Part shown: piece by piece, positions 7,728 to 20,230 of the stretch
Layout: each line of letters starts with the position of its first letter
Numbering within the stretch: position 1 is the first letter of the stretch
From: Acidobacteriota bacterium
GTDB lineage: Bacteria > Acidobacteriota > Terriglobia > Terriglobales > SCQP01
Direction of reading: 5' to 3'
Assembly: GCA_021818955.1 (NCBI GenBank)
Contig: JAKASR010000013.1
Coordinates: forward strand, 1 to 64,000
DNA: 64,000 bases
The notes under the pieces: generated by a model
Told to the model about the DNA's origin: nothing
What the model saw: only the letters and a program-made list of their open reading frames with translations
The model's database searches: none
Position numbers and translations under genes: made by a program

Positions 7728-7811
7728 GGTCCGGTTTCGGCCGGATCTTGGCGAAAGCGTCAGCGAAATTGCCAATGACGAAAACTGCTATCCGACTCGG
7801 CCGTTAACGCT
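7703..7811 (+). repeat. CPIE copy 5, short, with an inverted internal segment
   Basis: Canonical left end GCGGCTCGGCCGCTTTTTCT and canonical right end flank a block that is the reverse complement of the usual CGCTGACGCTTTCGCC plus CCGGCCGAAACCGGA part. The internal arms were therefore inverted while both ends kept their orientation. Confidence 0.8.
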
Positions 7812-7868
7812 AAACGAGCGAAACGAGCGAAAGCGAACTAAACGAGCGCAGGCGAGCGAAAACGAAAA
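7811..7868. repeat. Short imperfect repeats of ACGAGCGAA
   Basis: About five copies of ACGAGCGAA/GCGAGCGAAA in the gap before the isomerase-like gene. No gene lies between 7728 and 8077; apart from CPIE copy 5 and these repeats I see nothing else there. Confidence 0.5.
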
Positions 7869-8077
7869 TGTACATAGCGATAATGCGCAGGTCGCAAGAA
7901 ATCCGGTAAGATAGCGCGTGTTCGCCGGCGTAGCGGACGGGAAAGGCGGCCGGCCGATATTATGCGGCCAGGCCGCATCCGGCGCCGATTTCGCCATACG
8001 GGACGACTCGCCCGCGAGCGCGCAACGCCAGCGCACCGAGGCGGCGCGGCCGCGATTTCCGATGAAGGAGCGCGAGG

Positions 8078-9253
8078 ATGAAGACATCACGCAGAGGTTT
8101 TGGCAAGTCCCTGCTGGGCGGGATACCGCTGACGGCGGCGCTGCTGACGGGCAAGCGGCCGGCGGCGGCGGCAGGGCCGGGGCCGCAGGATGCGCCCCTA
8201 ACGGGCCTGCTCAATCGCCGGGGGGCGGGATGCAGCCGCGGCGATTTCAGCTCGCGCTTCGCGGGAGTGCAGATTGGCTGCATCGTGTTTTATTCCTATC
8301 GCCAAATGCCGGCGCTGGACGTGCGTTCGCTGCTGGGCTACCTGATAGAAAACGGGATCAACGCCTGCGAAATGGAGTGCGCGTCGGCGGAAATGTTTGC
8401 CGGGGCGCCGCCGGCGGCGTATGCGATGCTGACCATGATGCAGCAGTTCTCGCCGCCGCCTGGACATCGCAAGCCCGGGCCGATGCCGCCGGCGGAGCTG
8501 GCCAAGATCCGGGCCTGGTTTAAGCAGGCGCAAGCCGCCATGCCGGCCGTGAACCGGTGGCGCGCTACGGCGCCGATGTCCAAGTTCGAGGAAATCCGGC
8601 GGATGTACGCGGACCAGGGGGTCAAAATCTACGCCTATAAACTGGAGCCGGTGGAGGCGTCATTTCCCGATGCCGTATTCGAGTATGCCTTCAACGCCGC
8701 CAAAACGCTGGGCGCCGATCAGGTAACGATGGAAATGCCAGGGAGCGGTGGCGTGGCGGGCATGATGGGGCAGGCCAAGTTCAAAGTCGATACGGGGCTG
8801 ACCCGGCGGCTGGGACGACTCGCCGCCAAACATAAAATCATGGTCGCCTATCACGCCCACCTGGAAGCCTCGCCGACGCTGTGGGATGCGCCAATGGCGC
8901 AATCGGAATATAACGGCATCAACCTCGACGTCGGCCACTACGTGGCCGCCGGCAACCACGACGTCATCGAATTCATCCGCAAGCACCATGCCCGCATCGG
9001 CAGCCTGCACTTGAAAGACCGCTGCTATCCGCAACACAACCACGGCCGCAACCAGCCCTTTGGGCAGGGAGACACGCCGCTGAAGGGGATATTGCAATTG
9101 CTACGCGACGAGCATTACCGGTTTCCGGCGTCGATTGAGCTGGAATACGACATCCCGCGAGGGTCGAATCCGGTAATTGAAGCCGGGCGCTGCCTGGCCT
9201 GGACCAAGGACATACTGCTGCGCAACGGGCCGGAGATCACGGAAACGGCGTAA
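8078..9253 (+). CDS. Tat-exported sugar phosphate isomerase/epimerase-like protein
   Basis: 391 residues. The N-terminus has a twin-arginine signal (SRRGFGK at 4-10, hydrophobic stretch, cut after about residue 32). The rest matches a xylose-isomerase-like TIM barrel: VTMEMPGSGG, MVAYHAHLE, NLDVGHYVAAGNH and GSLHLKDR carry the acidic and histidine residues that bind a metal in this superfamily. An insert with IRRMYADQGVKIYAYKLEP is typical of exported acidobacterial and planctomycete members. The substrate cannot be told from sequence. GGAGCGCGAGG precedes the ATG. It stands alone. Confidence 0.85.
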   Translation: MKTSRRGFGKSLLGGIPLTAALLTGKRPAAAAGPGPQDAPLTGLLNRRGAGCSRGDFSSRFAGVQIGCIVFYSYRQMPALDVRSLLGYLIENGINACEMECASAEMFAGAPPAAYAMLTMMQQFSPPPGHRKPGPMPPAELAKIRAWFKQAQAAMPAVNRWRATAPMSKFEEIRRMYADQGVKIYAYKLEPVEASFPDAVFEYAFNAAKTLGADQVTMEMPGSGGVAGMMGQAKFKVDTGLTRRLGRLAAKHKIMVAYHAHLEASPTLWDAPMAQSEYNGINLDVGHYVAAGNHDVIEFIRKHHARIGSLHLKDRCYPQHNHGRNQPFGQGDTPLKGILQLLRDEHYRFPASIELEYDIPRGSNPVIEAGRCLAWTKDILLRNGPEITETA

Positions 9254-9282
9254 AAGACAGCGGCAATTTCATTAAAATTGAG

Positions 9283-9588
9283 GCGGCACGGCGGCTTTTA
9301 CTTTTAGGCGCTGACGCTTTCGCAAAGATCCGGCCGAAGCCGGACACATGGCGAATACTCATGGCTGCCGGGCATGGCCGGGCGCAATGCCGGCGGAATT
9401 GCTTGGTATTGTCGTTCATAGGCGCGGGACCTAACCGGAACCCCGCGCTGCGGCCTGCGGGCATGGCTGCAGGCAATTGCTTCGAAATTGAGCATGCTTC
9501 AGGCAATTTCTTCGAAATTGAAAATGTTTAAGCAATTTCTTCGAAATTGCCAATGACGAAAACTGCTGCCCGATTCGGCCGTTAACGC
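9283..9588 (+). repeat. CPIE copy 6, long form
   Basis: Both ends are present (left end GCGGCACGGCGGC carries one change). Three CAATTTCTTCGAAATTG-type palindromes are visible plus a related CAATTTCATTAAAATTG just outside at 9263. It fills the whole gap between the isomerase-like gene and the next gene. Confidence 0.9.
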
Positions 9589-9591
9589 TTT

Positions 9592-10137
9592 ATGCACTTT
9601 ATCAGTAGAACAATCGGAATTTCATTGCTGCTTGTAGCGATGGCTAATGCAAATACGCCCTCAAACAGCCATGCTAAATGCTCCATACCAAACGCAGCCA
9701 TGCAACTTACTGTCATGAAATTTCCGGGCATGCATATTGTTAAATTGAACGATCTCCAAATACATGAACAAACATTATGGAAACGATACCATTACAACTT
9801 GTGCCCGGGAATGGCGAAAGGAATTTTCGCCCCGAGAATCGCAGGATATGCAATTTCCTTGATCCGACCTCTGGAAAATTACAAGTACATTGTAGCCTTT
9901 ATAATTATATTCAAAGCGGGACGGAAATTTAAAATCAAGTCGCTCGCACCAGTATCCATATCTGTTGGCCATATACCGGTCGTTCTATTACACCGCCCAG
10001 GCAAATTCGAATCCGCCGAACACGATCGGACTATTCACACTCGCTGGCAATTAATAGAATATGCCGCTATGGAAGCAGCATCTATTGGCTATTATTGGCA
10101 GGACGGTTCCTTTCACAAAATACAACTTTCAGAGTAG
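9592..10137 (+). CDS. Hypothetical secreted protein, AT-rich
   Basis: 181 residues with a signal peptide (ISRTIGISLLLVAMANA, cut near residue 21). The mature part has a YHYNLCPGMAKG segment, several beta-like stretches and no family I recognise. Its base composition is clearly lower in GC than all neighbours, and it sits exactly between two CPIE copies. Its ATG starts 2-4 bp after the TTAACGCTT end of copy 6. This suggests transferred DNA. Confidence 0.6.
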   Translation: MHFISRTIGISLLLVAMANANTPSNSHAKCSIPNAAMQLTVMKFPGMHIVKLNDLQIHEQTLWKRYHYNLCPGMAKGIFAPRIAGYAISLIRPLENYKYIVAFIIIFKAGRKFKIKSLAPVSISVGHIPVVLLHRPGKFESAEHDRTIHTRWQLIEYAAMEAASIGYYWQDGSFHKIQLSE

Positions 10138-10138
10138 T

Positions 10139-10227
10139 GCGGCACGGCCGCTGTTACTTTTAGGCGCTAACGCTCGCCCCCCTCGATCCACCCCTCCCGC
10201 TGCGAATTGGGACAAACCACTAACGCT
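10139..10227 (+). repeat. CPIE copy 7, decayed
   Basis: The left end GCGGCACGGCCGCTGTTACT and TTTAGGCGCTAACGC are clear; the centre is unrelated, and only a TAACGCT remnant marks the right end. Confidence 0.65.
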
Positions 10228-10254
10228 AAGGCGCGGCACTATATTCCAGCGCGT

Positions 10255-10986
10255 TTAGCGGGCGAAGCGGAGCAGGAGATAGAGGTAGATCCAGAGGAAA
10301 TCAAGGAAGTGCCAGAGGGGGGAGGCGAGTTGGAGGAGGGGGGCGCCGCGGCGGAGGCGTCCGCGCCAGGCCAGGGCGGCGGCGGCGGCGAGCAGACTCC
10401 ATCCGGCGACGAGGTGCAGGGCGTGCGCCAGGGTTAAAAGATAGAGGAAGGCGCTGGCGGGGTTGGCGGCGGTATAAGCGCCGGCGCGGAGCCAGTCGAG
10501 CCAGACGGCGAGCTGGCCGGCAAGAAAGATGAAGCCCAGGAGCGCGGCCGCGGTCAGGCCCCAGCGCAGGCGTCCGTAATCGACAAACCAGCCGAATTCG
10601 TCATTGAGCGGGTCGGGCTCGGGGCGGCGGCGCAGGGCGTAGTGCAGGGCCACGCTGCTTGAGGCGAGCGCCAGGGTGTTCCAGAAAAGCAAGCCGGGCA
10701 GCGGCACCGGGCGCCATTGTCCATCGAACCAGCGCAGCGCCACATAGGCCAGGCTGAAGGCGGCAAACAGGGACGCGATGGAGGCTATCGCCAGGCGCAG
10801 GCCGAGTTGCAAGCGGGAACGAGGAGCGGGAAAGCGGCGTTCAGGGCCGCCGCCGCCATTCTCGCCCGGATGCGGCGGGCCGCCTCCACGCTGGGGCCGC
10901 AGGGCCGAAGCGGCCGCGGGGCGCTCGAGAACAATCCCGGGCGGTTCCACCACGGCGAGCGGAGGGTCTTCCACCAGAGTCGGCAT
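10255..10986 (-). CDS. Heme-copper oxidase subunit III family protein
   Basis: 243 residues. After a Pro-rich N-terminal tail of about 55 residues come five membrane segments. FLYLLTLAHALHLVAG and the C-terminal WHFLDFLWIYLYLLL are typical of cytochrome c oxidase subunit III, which supports assembly and proton delivery in the oxidase. No subunit I, II or IV gene is nearby, so it is an orphan, perhaps acting with an oxidase encoded elsewhere. No ribosome-binding site is obvious upstream of the ATG. Confidence 0.8.
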   Translation of the reverse strand: MPTLVEDPPLAVVEPPGIVLERPAAASALRPQRGGGPPHPGENGGGGPERRFPAPRSRLQLGLRLAIASIASLFAAFSLAYVALRWFDGQWRPVPLPGLLFWNTLALASSSVALHYALRRRPEPDPLNDEFGWFVDYGRLRWGLTAAALLGFIFLAGQLAVWLDWLRAGAYTAANPASAFLYLLTLAHALHLVAGWSLLAAAAALAWRGRLRRGAPLLQLASPLWHFLDFLWIYLYLLLRFAR

Positions 10987-11014
10987 ACGGTTATAGGGAT
11001 TTTAGATGTAAAAA

Positions 11015-11291
11015 GCGGCACGGCCGCTTTTACTTTTAGGCGCTGACGCTTTCGCAATGATCCGGCCGAAACCGGACGCTTCGTTAATAGGCGCGGGACC
11101 TAAAAGGAACCCCGCGCGAAAGCGGCCGGCGGGCATCGCTTGAGGCAATTTCTTCGAAATTGCGCAGGCTTGAGGCAATTTCTCCGAAATTGCGCAGGCT
11201 TGAGGCAATTTCTCCGAAATTGAAAATGTTCAGGCAATTTCTCCGAAATTGCCAATGACGAACCCTGCACTCCAACGCGGCCATTAACGCT
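11015..11291 (+). repeat. CPIE copy 8 with four palindromes
   Basis: Canonical left end, the GGCGCGGGACC/CCCCGCGC stem, then four tandem units of about 30 bp each holding CAATTTCTYCGAAATTG, and a slightly altered right end (GCGGCCATTAACGCT). It separates the oxidase subunit and FG-GAP genes. Confidence 0.9.
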
Positions 11292-11298
11292 CAACGGC

Positions 11299-12597
<1,299 letters not shown>

Positions 12598-12626
12598 GGG
12601 GGGATTGTACAAGAAAAGCGAGGCGG

Positions 12627-12801
12627 GCGGCACGGCCGCTTTTACTTTTAGGCGCTGACGCTTTCGCCAAAGTCCGGCCGAAAGCGGACGCAGGGCGAAT
12701 ACTCATGGCGGCCGGACATGGCCGGGCGCAATGCCGGCGGAATTGCCGGCTGGCTTGATGCAATTTCCGCGGAATGGCTGTCCGACTCGGCCGTTAACGC
12801 T
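12627..12801 (+). repeat. CPIE copy 9
   Basis: Complete left end, TCCGGCCGAAAGCGGA stem, one GCCGGCGGAATTGCCGGC region, no CAATTTC palindromes, and a complete right end GACTCGGCCGTTAACGCT. It sits between the divergent FG-GAP and MFS genes, where their promoters should be. Confidence 0.85.
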
Positions 12802-12931
12802 CCTGGCTCTGCCCGCTGCCCGCCTCGCTCCAGGTGTTTTTTACAGCGGATGCGGCACCCAGCGATATTTTCACCGGCATGGGTCTTGCGCGCGCCAGCC
12901 TGGGGGGAGCGGGCGGCTATGCTAGAAGCAT

Positions 12932-14137
12932 ATGGACCGCAAGCGCACCCGACAACTGCTGGCGCTGGGGTTGTTTCGCACCTCGCGCAGCATTGCCGCC
13001 GGCATGATCATGCTGGGCTTTCCTTATTTCATTTTGCAGCACCTGCATCTGGGGGCGCTCACACTGGGGCTGCTCTACGCCGCAGCCGGCATCGCCACGG
13101 CGGTGCTGGGGCTGGCAATCGGCTATCTGGCCGACACTTGGGGACGGAAGCACGCTTTGATTCTGGTGGGGGCGACGCTGCCGGCGAGCACGGCGCTGGT
13201 GGTTTATAGCGATCGCCTGGCGCACCCGCTGCCCTGGCTGTATCTGGCGTCCATGCTAGGCGGGTTTTCGGCCACAGGCTCGCTGATGGGCGGCGGGGTA
13301 GGCGGGGCGGCGGCGCCGATCCAGAGCGCGGTGATTGTCGATTTGGCCAAGCCGTACAAGCCGACCGCGTATTTTTCCTGGTTCAACTTCTTCAGCGGAG
13401 TGTTTGCCGCGCTGGGCGCGCTGCTGGGCAAGCTGCTGAGCGTGCCGGAAATTTTTTTAGCCGCCACCCTGATCTCGCTCGCCGGGCTGGCGGCGCTGGC
13501 GCCGTTGCGGCTGCCGCGCTATCATGCCAACCCGCGCCAACTCAAAGGCAAACGCATCATCGGCCAATTTTCGATGACGGGCGCACTCAACGGCCTGACG
13601 CAGGGGCTGATTACCCCGTTCCTGATTCCCTTCTTCGTGCTGATTTTCGACGTGCCGAAAAGCCAAATGGCGGTGTACGGCTTCATCAGCGGCGGGTTGG
13701 GAGCGCTGGCGCTGCTGGCGGCACCGCCGCTGGAAAAGCGCTGGGGATTTGTCAAAACCGTCGCCCTGACCCGCGGGCTGGGAGCGATCCTGCTGCTGAT
13801 TTTGCCCTTCGAGCACTGGCTGCCGCTGGCGCTGGCGATTTATTTTGTGACGCCGGCGCTGCGGGTCATGGCCGTGCCGGTGCAGCAAACCGCGCTGAGC
13901 GAGCGGGTCGAGGCGCATGAGCTGGGACGGGCGCTGGGATTGAACCAAGTGGCGCGGCTGGCCGCGTCCTCGGGCGCCATCGCCTTCACCGGCGCCATGT
14001 TCGAATCCGCGCTGGAGGTGCCGTTCGTGGTCTATTTCGTGATTATGAGCATGAATATCTATCTCTATTACCGCTTCTTCGGCGAACGCCAGGAGAACGC
14101 CGCGCTGGCCGAGCCGCCGCCGGGGGAGACAGCGTAA
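12932..14137 (+). CDS. MFS transporter
   Basis: 401 residues with about 12 membrane segments. The conserved loop between segments 2 and 3 is present as GYLADTWGRK (64-73). It resembles major facilitator drug or metabolite exporters; the substrate is unknown. Its stop is followed by heptanucleotide array 3 after 2 bp. No operon partner is visible. Confidence 0.85.
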   Translation: MDRKRTRQLLALGLFRTSRSIAAGMIMLGFPYFILQHLHLGALTLGLLYAAAGIATAVLGLAIGYLADTWGRKHALILVGATLPASTALVVYSDRLAHPLPWLYLASMLGGFSATGSLMGGGVGGAAAPIQSAVIVDLAKPYKPTAYFSWFNFFSGVFAALGALLGKLLSVPEIFLAATLISLAGLAALAPLRLPRYHANPRQLKGKRIIGQFSMTGALNGLTQGLITPFLIPFFVLIFDVPKSQMAVYGFISGGLGALALLAAPPLEKRWGFVKTVALTRGLGAILLLILPFEHWLPLALAIYFVTPALRVMAVPVQQTALSERVEAHELGRALGLNQVARLAASSGAIAFTGAMFESALEVPFVVYFVIMSMNIYLYYRFFGERQENAALAEPPPGETA

Positions 14138-14167
14138 GAGCGCAGAGCGCAAAGCACAAAGCACAAA

Positions 14168-14230
14168 GCCGGAATTTGTCTGGGCGCAGCCCGCTAGCGG
14201 GCTGCTTTCCACGGAAGGAAAAAGCAGAAG
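14168..14230 (+). repeat. 60-bp stem-loop module, copy 4
   Basis: Carries the perfect 20-bp palindrome GCAGCCCGCTAGCGGGCTGC, then TTTCCACGGAAGGAAAAAGC. Confidence 0.85.
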
Positions 14231-14266
14231 GCGCGGAGCGCAGAGCGCAAAGCACAAAGCACAAAG

Positions 14267-14330
14267 CCGGAATTTGTCTGGGCGCAGCCCGCTAGCGGGC
14301 TGCTTTCCACGGAAGGAATAAGCAGAAAGC
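14267..14330 (+). repeat. 60-bp stem-loop module, copy 5
   Basis: Same as copy 4 with one change (GGAATAAGCAG). Confidence 0.85.
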
Positions 14331-14363
14331 GCGGAGCGCAGAGCGCAGAGCGCAGAGCGCAAA

Positions 14364-14426
14364 GCCGGAATTTGTCTGGGCGCAGCCCGCTAGCGGGCTG
14401 CTTTCCACGGAAGGAAAAAGCAGGAA
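14364..14426 (+). repeat. 60-bp stem-loop module, copy 6
   Basis: Same as copy 4; the following heptamers change to GCGCAGG. Confidence 0.85.
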
Positions 14427-14515
14427 GCGCAAGGCGCAGGGCGCAGGGCGCAGGGCGCGGGGCGGCGCGGGGGAACTGGACACGGGCCGCCGGAGACGGG
14501 AAACTGAAATAAAGC

Positions 14516-16492
<1,977 letters not shown>

Positions 16493-16532
16493 ATAGCGCT
16501 GCCAGTTGCCAACCACCAGCCAATAATCGGCA

Positions 16533-16903
16533 GCGGCACAGCCGCTTATATTTTTAGGCACCGACGCTTGCGTAATGGTCCGGCCGAAGCCGGACGCATG
16601 GCGAATACTCCTGGCTGCCGGGCATTGCCGGGCGCAATTCCCGCGGAATTGCCGGCTGGCTTGATGCAATTCCTGCGGAATTGCTTGGTATCGTTGTTAT
16701 TAGGCGCGTGCTCTAACCGGAACCCCGCGCGAAAGCGGCCTGCGGGCATGGCTTGAGGCAATTTCTTCGAAATTGAGCAGGCTGAAGGCAATTTCTCCGA
16801 AATTGAGCATGCTCAGGCAATTTCTCCGAAATTGAGCATGCTCAGGCAATTTCTCCGAAATTGCCATTGACGAAAACTGCGGTCCGACTCGGCCGTTAAC
16901 GCT
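16533..16903 (+). repeat. CPIE copy 10, longest form
   Basis: Contains nearly every module: left end (GCGGCACAGCCGCTTATAT), CCGGCCGAAGCCGG stem, GCAATTCCCGCGGAATTGC and GCAATTCCTGCGGAATTGC palindromes, the GGCGCGTG...CCCCGCGC region, four CAATTTCTYCGAAATTG units and the right end. It fills the uvrB-proS gap. Confidence 0.92.
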
Positions 16904-16961
16904 ATCGGCATGCGAAAGAAGATTTGCCGAAGAGAGGCGAAGTCTGCGACATTAAAAGCTT

Positions 16962-18710
16962 ATGCGCTGGAGTCAAGCCTTCATACCCACGCTGCGCGAG
17001 GCGCCGGCGGATGCCGAGTCCGCCAGCCATATTCTGCTGCTGCGCGCCGGCTACGTGCGCCAACTGTCGGCCGGGGTGTACAGTTACCTGCTGCTGGGGC
17101 AGCGGGCGCTGCTGAAAATCATGGCAATCGTGCGGGAGGAGATGGACCGCATCGGGCAGGAATTCTATTTACCGGCGCTGCATCCGGCCGAGCTGTGGCA
17201 GGCCAGCGGGCGCTGGGAGACGATGGGGGACAATCTGTTCCGGCTGAAGGACCGCTTTCAGCGCGATCTCTGCCTGGGGATGACGCACGAGGAAAACATG
17301 GCGGCCATCGCCGCCGGCGAGCTGCGCTCGTACAAGCAACTGCCGCAGATCTGGTACCAGATCCAGACCAAATTCCGCGACGAGCCGCGGCCGCGCGGCG
17401 GGCTGCTGCGGGTGCGGCAGTTCATCATGAAAGATTCCTACAGCTTCGACCTGGACGAAGCGGGGCTGGACGCCAGCTACCAGAAGCACCATGACGCCTA
17501 CCGCCGCATTTTCGACCGCTGCGGACTGAGCTACGTGACGGTGGAGGCGCACTCGGGCCAGATGGGCGGCTCGCGGTCGCAGGAGTTCATGGTGATCAGC
17601 CCGGCGGGCGAGGACTGGATTGCCAATTGCCGCGGCTGCGGCTACGCCGCCAACCTGGAAAAAGCCGAAGCGGCGCCGGCCAAGCCGGAAGAGGAGGAGC
17701 GGGACGCCGAGCGGGAGAGTTTTCCCACGCCCGGGCAGCGCACGATCGAGGAAGTTTCGCGCTTCACCGGCTTGCCGGCTTCGCGGCTGATCAAGTCGCT
17801 GCTGTACATGGCTCCGGTGAAGGACGAACAGGGGGTAGTGAACTGGGAGCCGCGGCTGCTGGTGGTGCGCGGCGACGACGAGGTCAACGAGACCAAGCTG
17901 CTGGGCTTGTGGCCGAACGCGCGTCCGGCGCACCCGGTGGAAATCGAACAGTACACCGGCGCGCCGGCCGGCTCGGTGGGTCCGGTGGACTTGATGGACA
18001 AAAGCGTGAAAGTGTACGCCGACCGGACGCTGTCGGGGCGCAAGAACCTGGTGGCGGGCGCCAATCGCGAGGGCTACCACCTGCGCGGGCTGACGCCGGG
18101 GCGCGACTTCCAGCCGGAATGGGTGGACGCGCGCCAGGTGCGCGCGGGCGACGGCTGCAAGCATTGCGGGCAGCCGCTGGAAGTGCAGCCGACGATCGAA
18201 ATCGGGCATATTTTCAAGCTGGGGCGCAAGTACAGCCAGGGCTTGAACGTGCGCGTGCTGGACGAGCACGGCAAGGAAGCGGTGCCCATCATGGGCTCCT
18301 ACGGCATCGGCATGGAGCGCATTCTGACGGCGGCGATCGAGCAGAACCATGACGAGCAGGGCTTCTGGCTGCCGCCGGCGATCGCGCCGTTTCAAGCGGT
18401 GGTGAGCGTGGTGAATACCGGCGAGAGCGAGATGCGGCAGGCGGGCGAACGCATTTATGAAGAATTGCGGCGGCTGGGAGTGGACGCGCTGCTGGACGAC
18501 CGCAACGAGCGTCCGGGAGTGAAGTTCAAAGACGCCGACCTGATCGGCATTCCCTGGCGCATCACCGTGGGCAAGAAAATCGCAAGCGGCGAAGTCGAGT
18601 TGAGCGAGCGGGGCAAGCAGGTTTTAAAGGCCCCCGCGGAGACGCTGCCGGTAGGCAAGGCGGCCGCCGAGCTGGCCCACCGGTTACCAGCGGGCCCGCC
18701 GCGGGGGTAG
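16962..18710 (+). CDS. proS: Prolyl-tRNA synthetase
   Basis: 582 residues, bacterial-type ProS, which charges tRNA-Pro. Class II motif 2 region ([25 protein letters not shown]), the YbaK-like editing insertion (about 235-385, with [22 protein letters not shown]) and motif 3 ([11 protein letters not shown]) are present, followed by the anticodon-binding domain (VVSVVNTGE onward). The start [15 protein letters not shown] fits the family. The small membrane protein gene follows 71 bp downstream. Confidence 0.96.
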   Translation: MRWSQAFIPTLREAPADAESASHILLLRAGYVRQLSAGVYSYLLLGQRALLKIMAIVREEMDRIGQEFYLPALHPAELWQASGRWETMGDNLFRLKDRFQRDLCLGMTHEENMAAIAAGELRSYKQLPQIWYQIQTKFRDEPRPRGGLLRVRQFIMKDSYSFDLDEAGLDASYQKHHDAYRRIFDRCGLSYVTVEAHSGQMGGSRSQEFMVISPAGEDWIANCRGCGYAANLEKAEAAPAKPEEEERDAERESFPTPGQRTIEEVSRFTGLPASRLIKSLLYMAPVKDEQGVVNWEPRLLVVRGDDEVNETKLLGLWPNARPAHPVEIEQYTGAPAGSVGPVDLMDKSVKVYADRTLSGRKNLVAGANREGYHLRGLTPGRDFQPEWVDARQVRAGDGCKHCGQPLEVQPTIEIGHIFKLGRKYSQGLNVRVLDEHGKEAVPIMGSYGIGMERILTAAIEQNHDEQGFWLPPAIAPFQAVVSVVNTGESEMRQAGERIYEELRRLGVDALLDDRNERPGVKFKDADLIGIPWRITVGKKIASGEVELSERGKQVLKAPAETLPVGKAAAELAHRLPAGPPRG

Positions 18711-18781
18711 ACTTCGGGCGGCAGAAGAAACCGCAGCCTGAAGCGGCAGAAACGCTTTATGATGGCGGCAAGGTTCAAGGT

Positions 18782-19150
18782 ATGCGCGCACGAGAGACTC
18801 GTCAAAGCGGGAGCCTGAAACTCTCCAATTTGCTGCTGCTGGCGATTCTGGCCGTAGCGGTCTATGTGGGCGTGCAGGCAGTTCCGGCCGAATATCATAA
18901 TGACCAACTGCAGAACCGCCTGGCGCAGGAAGCGCGCATCGCCAGCTATTACAACGCCGACAATGCCCACATCCGCAGCCGCGTGCTGGCCGACGCGCAG
19001 CAACTCGACTTGCCCTTGAGCGCCCCCCAGATCAGGATTGAGCGCACCGGGGGGGCGGTCACCATCCAGATACAGTACAGCGTGCCGATACAGATTCCGT
19101 TCTATCGCTGGCAATTGAACTTTACCGACAACTCCGCCAGCGCGTTATAG
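18782..19150 (+). CDS. Small single-pass membrane protein, paralogue 1
   Basis: 122 residues: a short charged N-terminus, one membrane segment (LSNLLLLAILAVAVYVGVQAVP) and an extracytoplasmic domain with LQNRLAQEARIASYYN and a beta-rich end (VTIQIQYSVPIQIPFYRWQLNF). It resembles DUF4845-type anchored proteins; function is unknown. A close paralogue follows at 19366, so this is a tandem duplication. Both copies end in the same NFxDNSASAL. Confidence 0.75.
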   Translation: MRARETRQSGSLKLSNLLLLAILAVAVYVGVQAVPAEYHNDQLQNRLAQEARIASYYNADNAHIRSRVLADAQQLDLPLSAPQIRIERTGGAVTIQIQYSVPIQIPFYRWQLNFTDNSASAL

Positions 19151-19159
19151 GCGGCTTCC

Positions 19160-19305
19160 AAGCGGACGCTGCCGGAATTGCCCGGCTGATTGGGGGCAAT
19201 TCCCGCGGAATGGCTTGGTTTAGCCCTATACAGGCGCGGGAGCGGAAACCCGGCGCGAAGCCGGGCGGCGGGCATTATTTCCTGACGCTTCGGGCATTAA
19301 CGCCC
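19160..19305 (+). repeat. CPIE copy 11, strongly decayed
   Basis: Remnants only: GCAATTCCCGCGGAATGGC, AGGCGCGGGAGCGGAAACCCGGCGC and GGGCATTAACGCC in the expected order. It separates the two paralogues and looks older than most copies. Confidence 0.55.
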
Positions 19306-19365
19306 CCTCACTCCCCCTTCGACTTTTGGCCCGTTGATTGCAAGTAGCTGGGCAAGGTACCCGCT

Positions 19366-19737
19366 ATGGCCATGTCAGGAAAAGTTCGTCAACGCGGCGC
19401 AATCCAGCTTTCCAGCATGCTGCTGCTGGTGGTGTTTGCAGCAGCACTTTATGTCGGCATCCAAGTTGTCCCCATCGAGTTTCACAACTACGAATTGCAA
19501 AACCGCCTGGCGCAGGAAGCGCGCATCGCCAGCTTTTACAACAGCGATAATGCGCAAATTCGGAGCCGTGTTTTGGAATATGCCCGGCATTGTCAACTGC
19601 CATTGGACTCACATGAAATCGTCATCGAGCGCAGCGGGGGGGCAGTCACTATCCAGGTGCAGATGCGCATTCCGGTCCAGATTCCTTTTTATCACTGGCA
19701 AATGAACTTTATCGATAACTCCGCCAGCGCATTGTAG
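19366..19737 (+). CDS. Small single-pass membrane protein, paralogue 2
   Basis: 123 residues with the same layout as paralogue 1: membrane segment IQLSSMLLLVVFAAALYVGIQVVP, then ELQNRLAQEARIASFYNSDN and VTIQVQMRIPVQIPFYHWQMNF. The two proteins are roughly 60 percent identical by eye. A strong terminator follows 31 bp after the stop. Function is unknown. Confidence 0.75.
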   Translation: MAMSGKVRQRGAIQLSSMLLLVVFAAALYVGIQVVPIEFHNYELQNRLAQEARIASFYNSDNAQIRSRVLEYARHCQLPLDSHEIVIERSGGAVTIQVQMRIPVQIPFYHWQMNFIDNSASAL

Positions 19738-19768
19738 GTAGTCACCAAAAGCAACTTTCTCCCTTTGC

Positions 19769-19804
19769 CATCCGCCGATGCATCTAATCGGCGGATGTTT
19801 TTTT
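19769..19804 (+). terminator. Intrinsic terminator after the paralogue pair
   Basis: Perfect 11-bp stem CATCCGCCGAT/ATCGGCGGATG with a 7-base loop, followed by seven T residues. Confidence 0.9.
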
Positions 19805-19806
19805 GC

Positions 19807-19888
19807 CCGGCACGGCCGCTTTTACTTGCAGGCGCTGACGCTTTCGCCAAAGTCCGGCCGAAACCGGACACATGGCGAAAACTCATGA
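19807..19888 (+). repeat. CPIE copy 12, left half only
   Basis: Left end CCGGCACGGCCGCTTTTACT, then TGCAGGCGCTGACGC and the TCCGGCCGAAACCGGA stem; it stops after CATGGCGAAAACTCATG. From 19889 to 20230 I see no gene or further repeat, only a possible AGGAGG near 20212. Confidence 0.75.
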
Positions 19889-20230
19889 ACTGCGGCAGGT
19901 TGAGAGCTAAATTCAAGCGGAATTTGAAGTTAAAAAACGTAACGAAAGGTGCCCGGCGCCGATAGTGGATAAATATTACACAGGATGGACATTTTTCCAT
20001 GACTAAAGCATCGACTTTCGGCGTGCGCCCCGGCCCTTGGATAGAATCTCCGGAAATTCCAAGCGTTCCCGGATAGCCGGATAGGCAAGATTGCACGCCG
20101 CAGCCAGGTGGATTACGGCACCGGAATCCCATGCAGGAATTGCGCACAAGCCGATTTCGCTTAGGTTTCAGAGGCATTTAAAGGATCAACCACTCAGGCG
20201 GATATCCACCCCAGGAGGGCGCTTCGGCTG

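Larger units (their letters stand above)
14140..14463. repeat. Heptanucleotide array 3 with three 60-bp stem-loop modules
   Basis: Short runs of GCGCAGA/GCGCAAA/GCACAAA heptamers separated by the 60-bp modules at 14168-14230, 14267-14330 and 14364-14426, each carrying the palindrome GCAGCCCGCTAGCGGGCTGC. The whole stretch lies between the MFS gene and uvrB, ending about 50 bp before uvrB. No gene lies here. Confidence 0.9.

Noticed and set aside
10255-10986. A full cytochrome oxidase operon
   Set aside because: Only a subunit III-like gene is present; flanking genes are unrelated.
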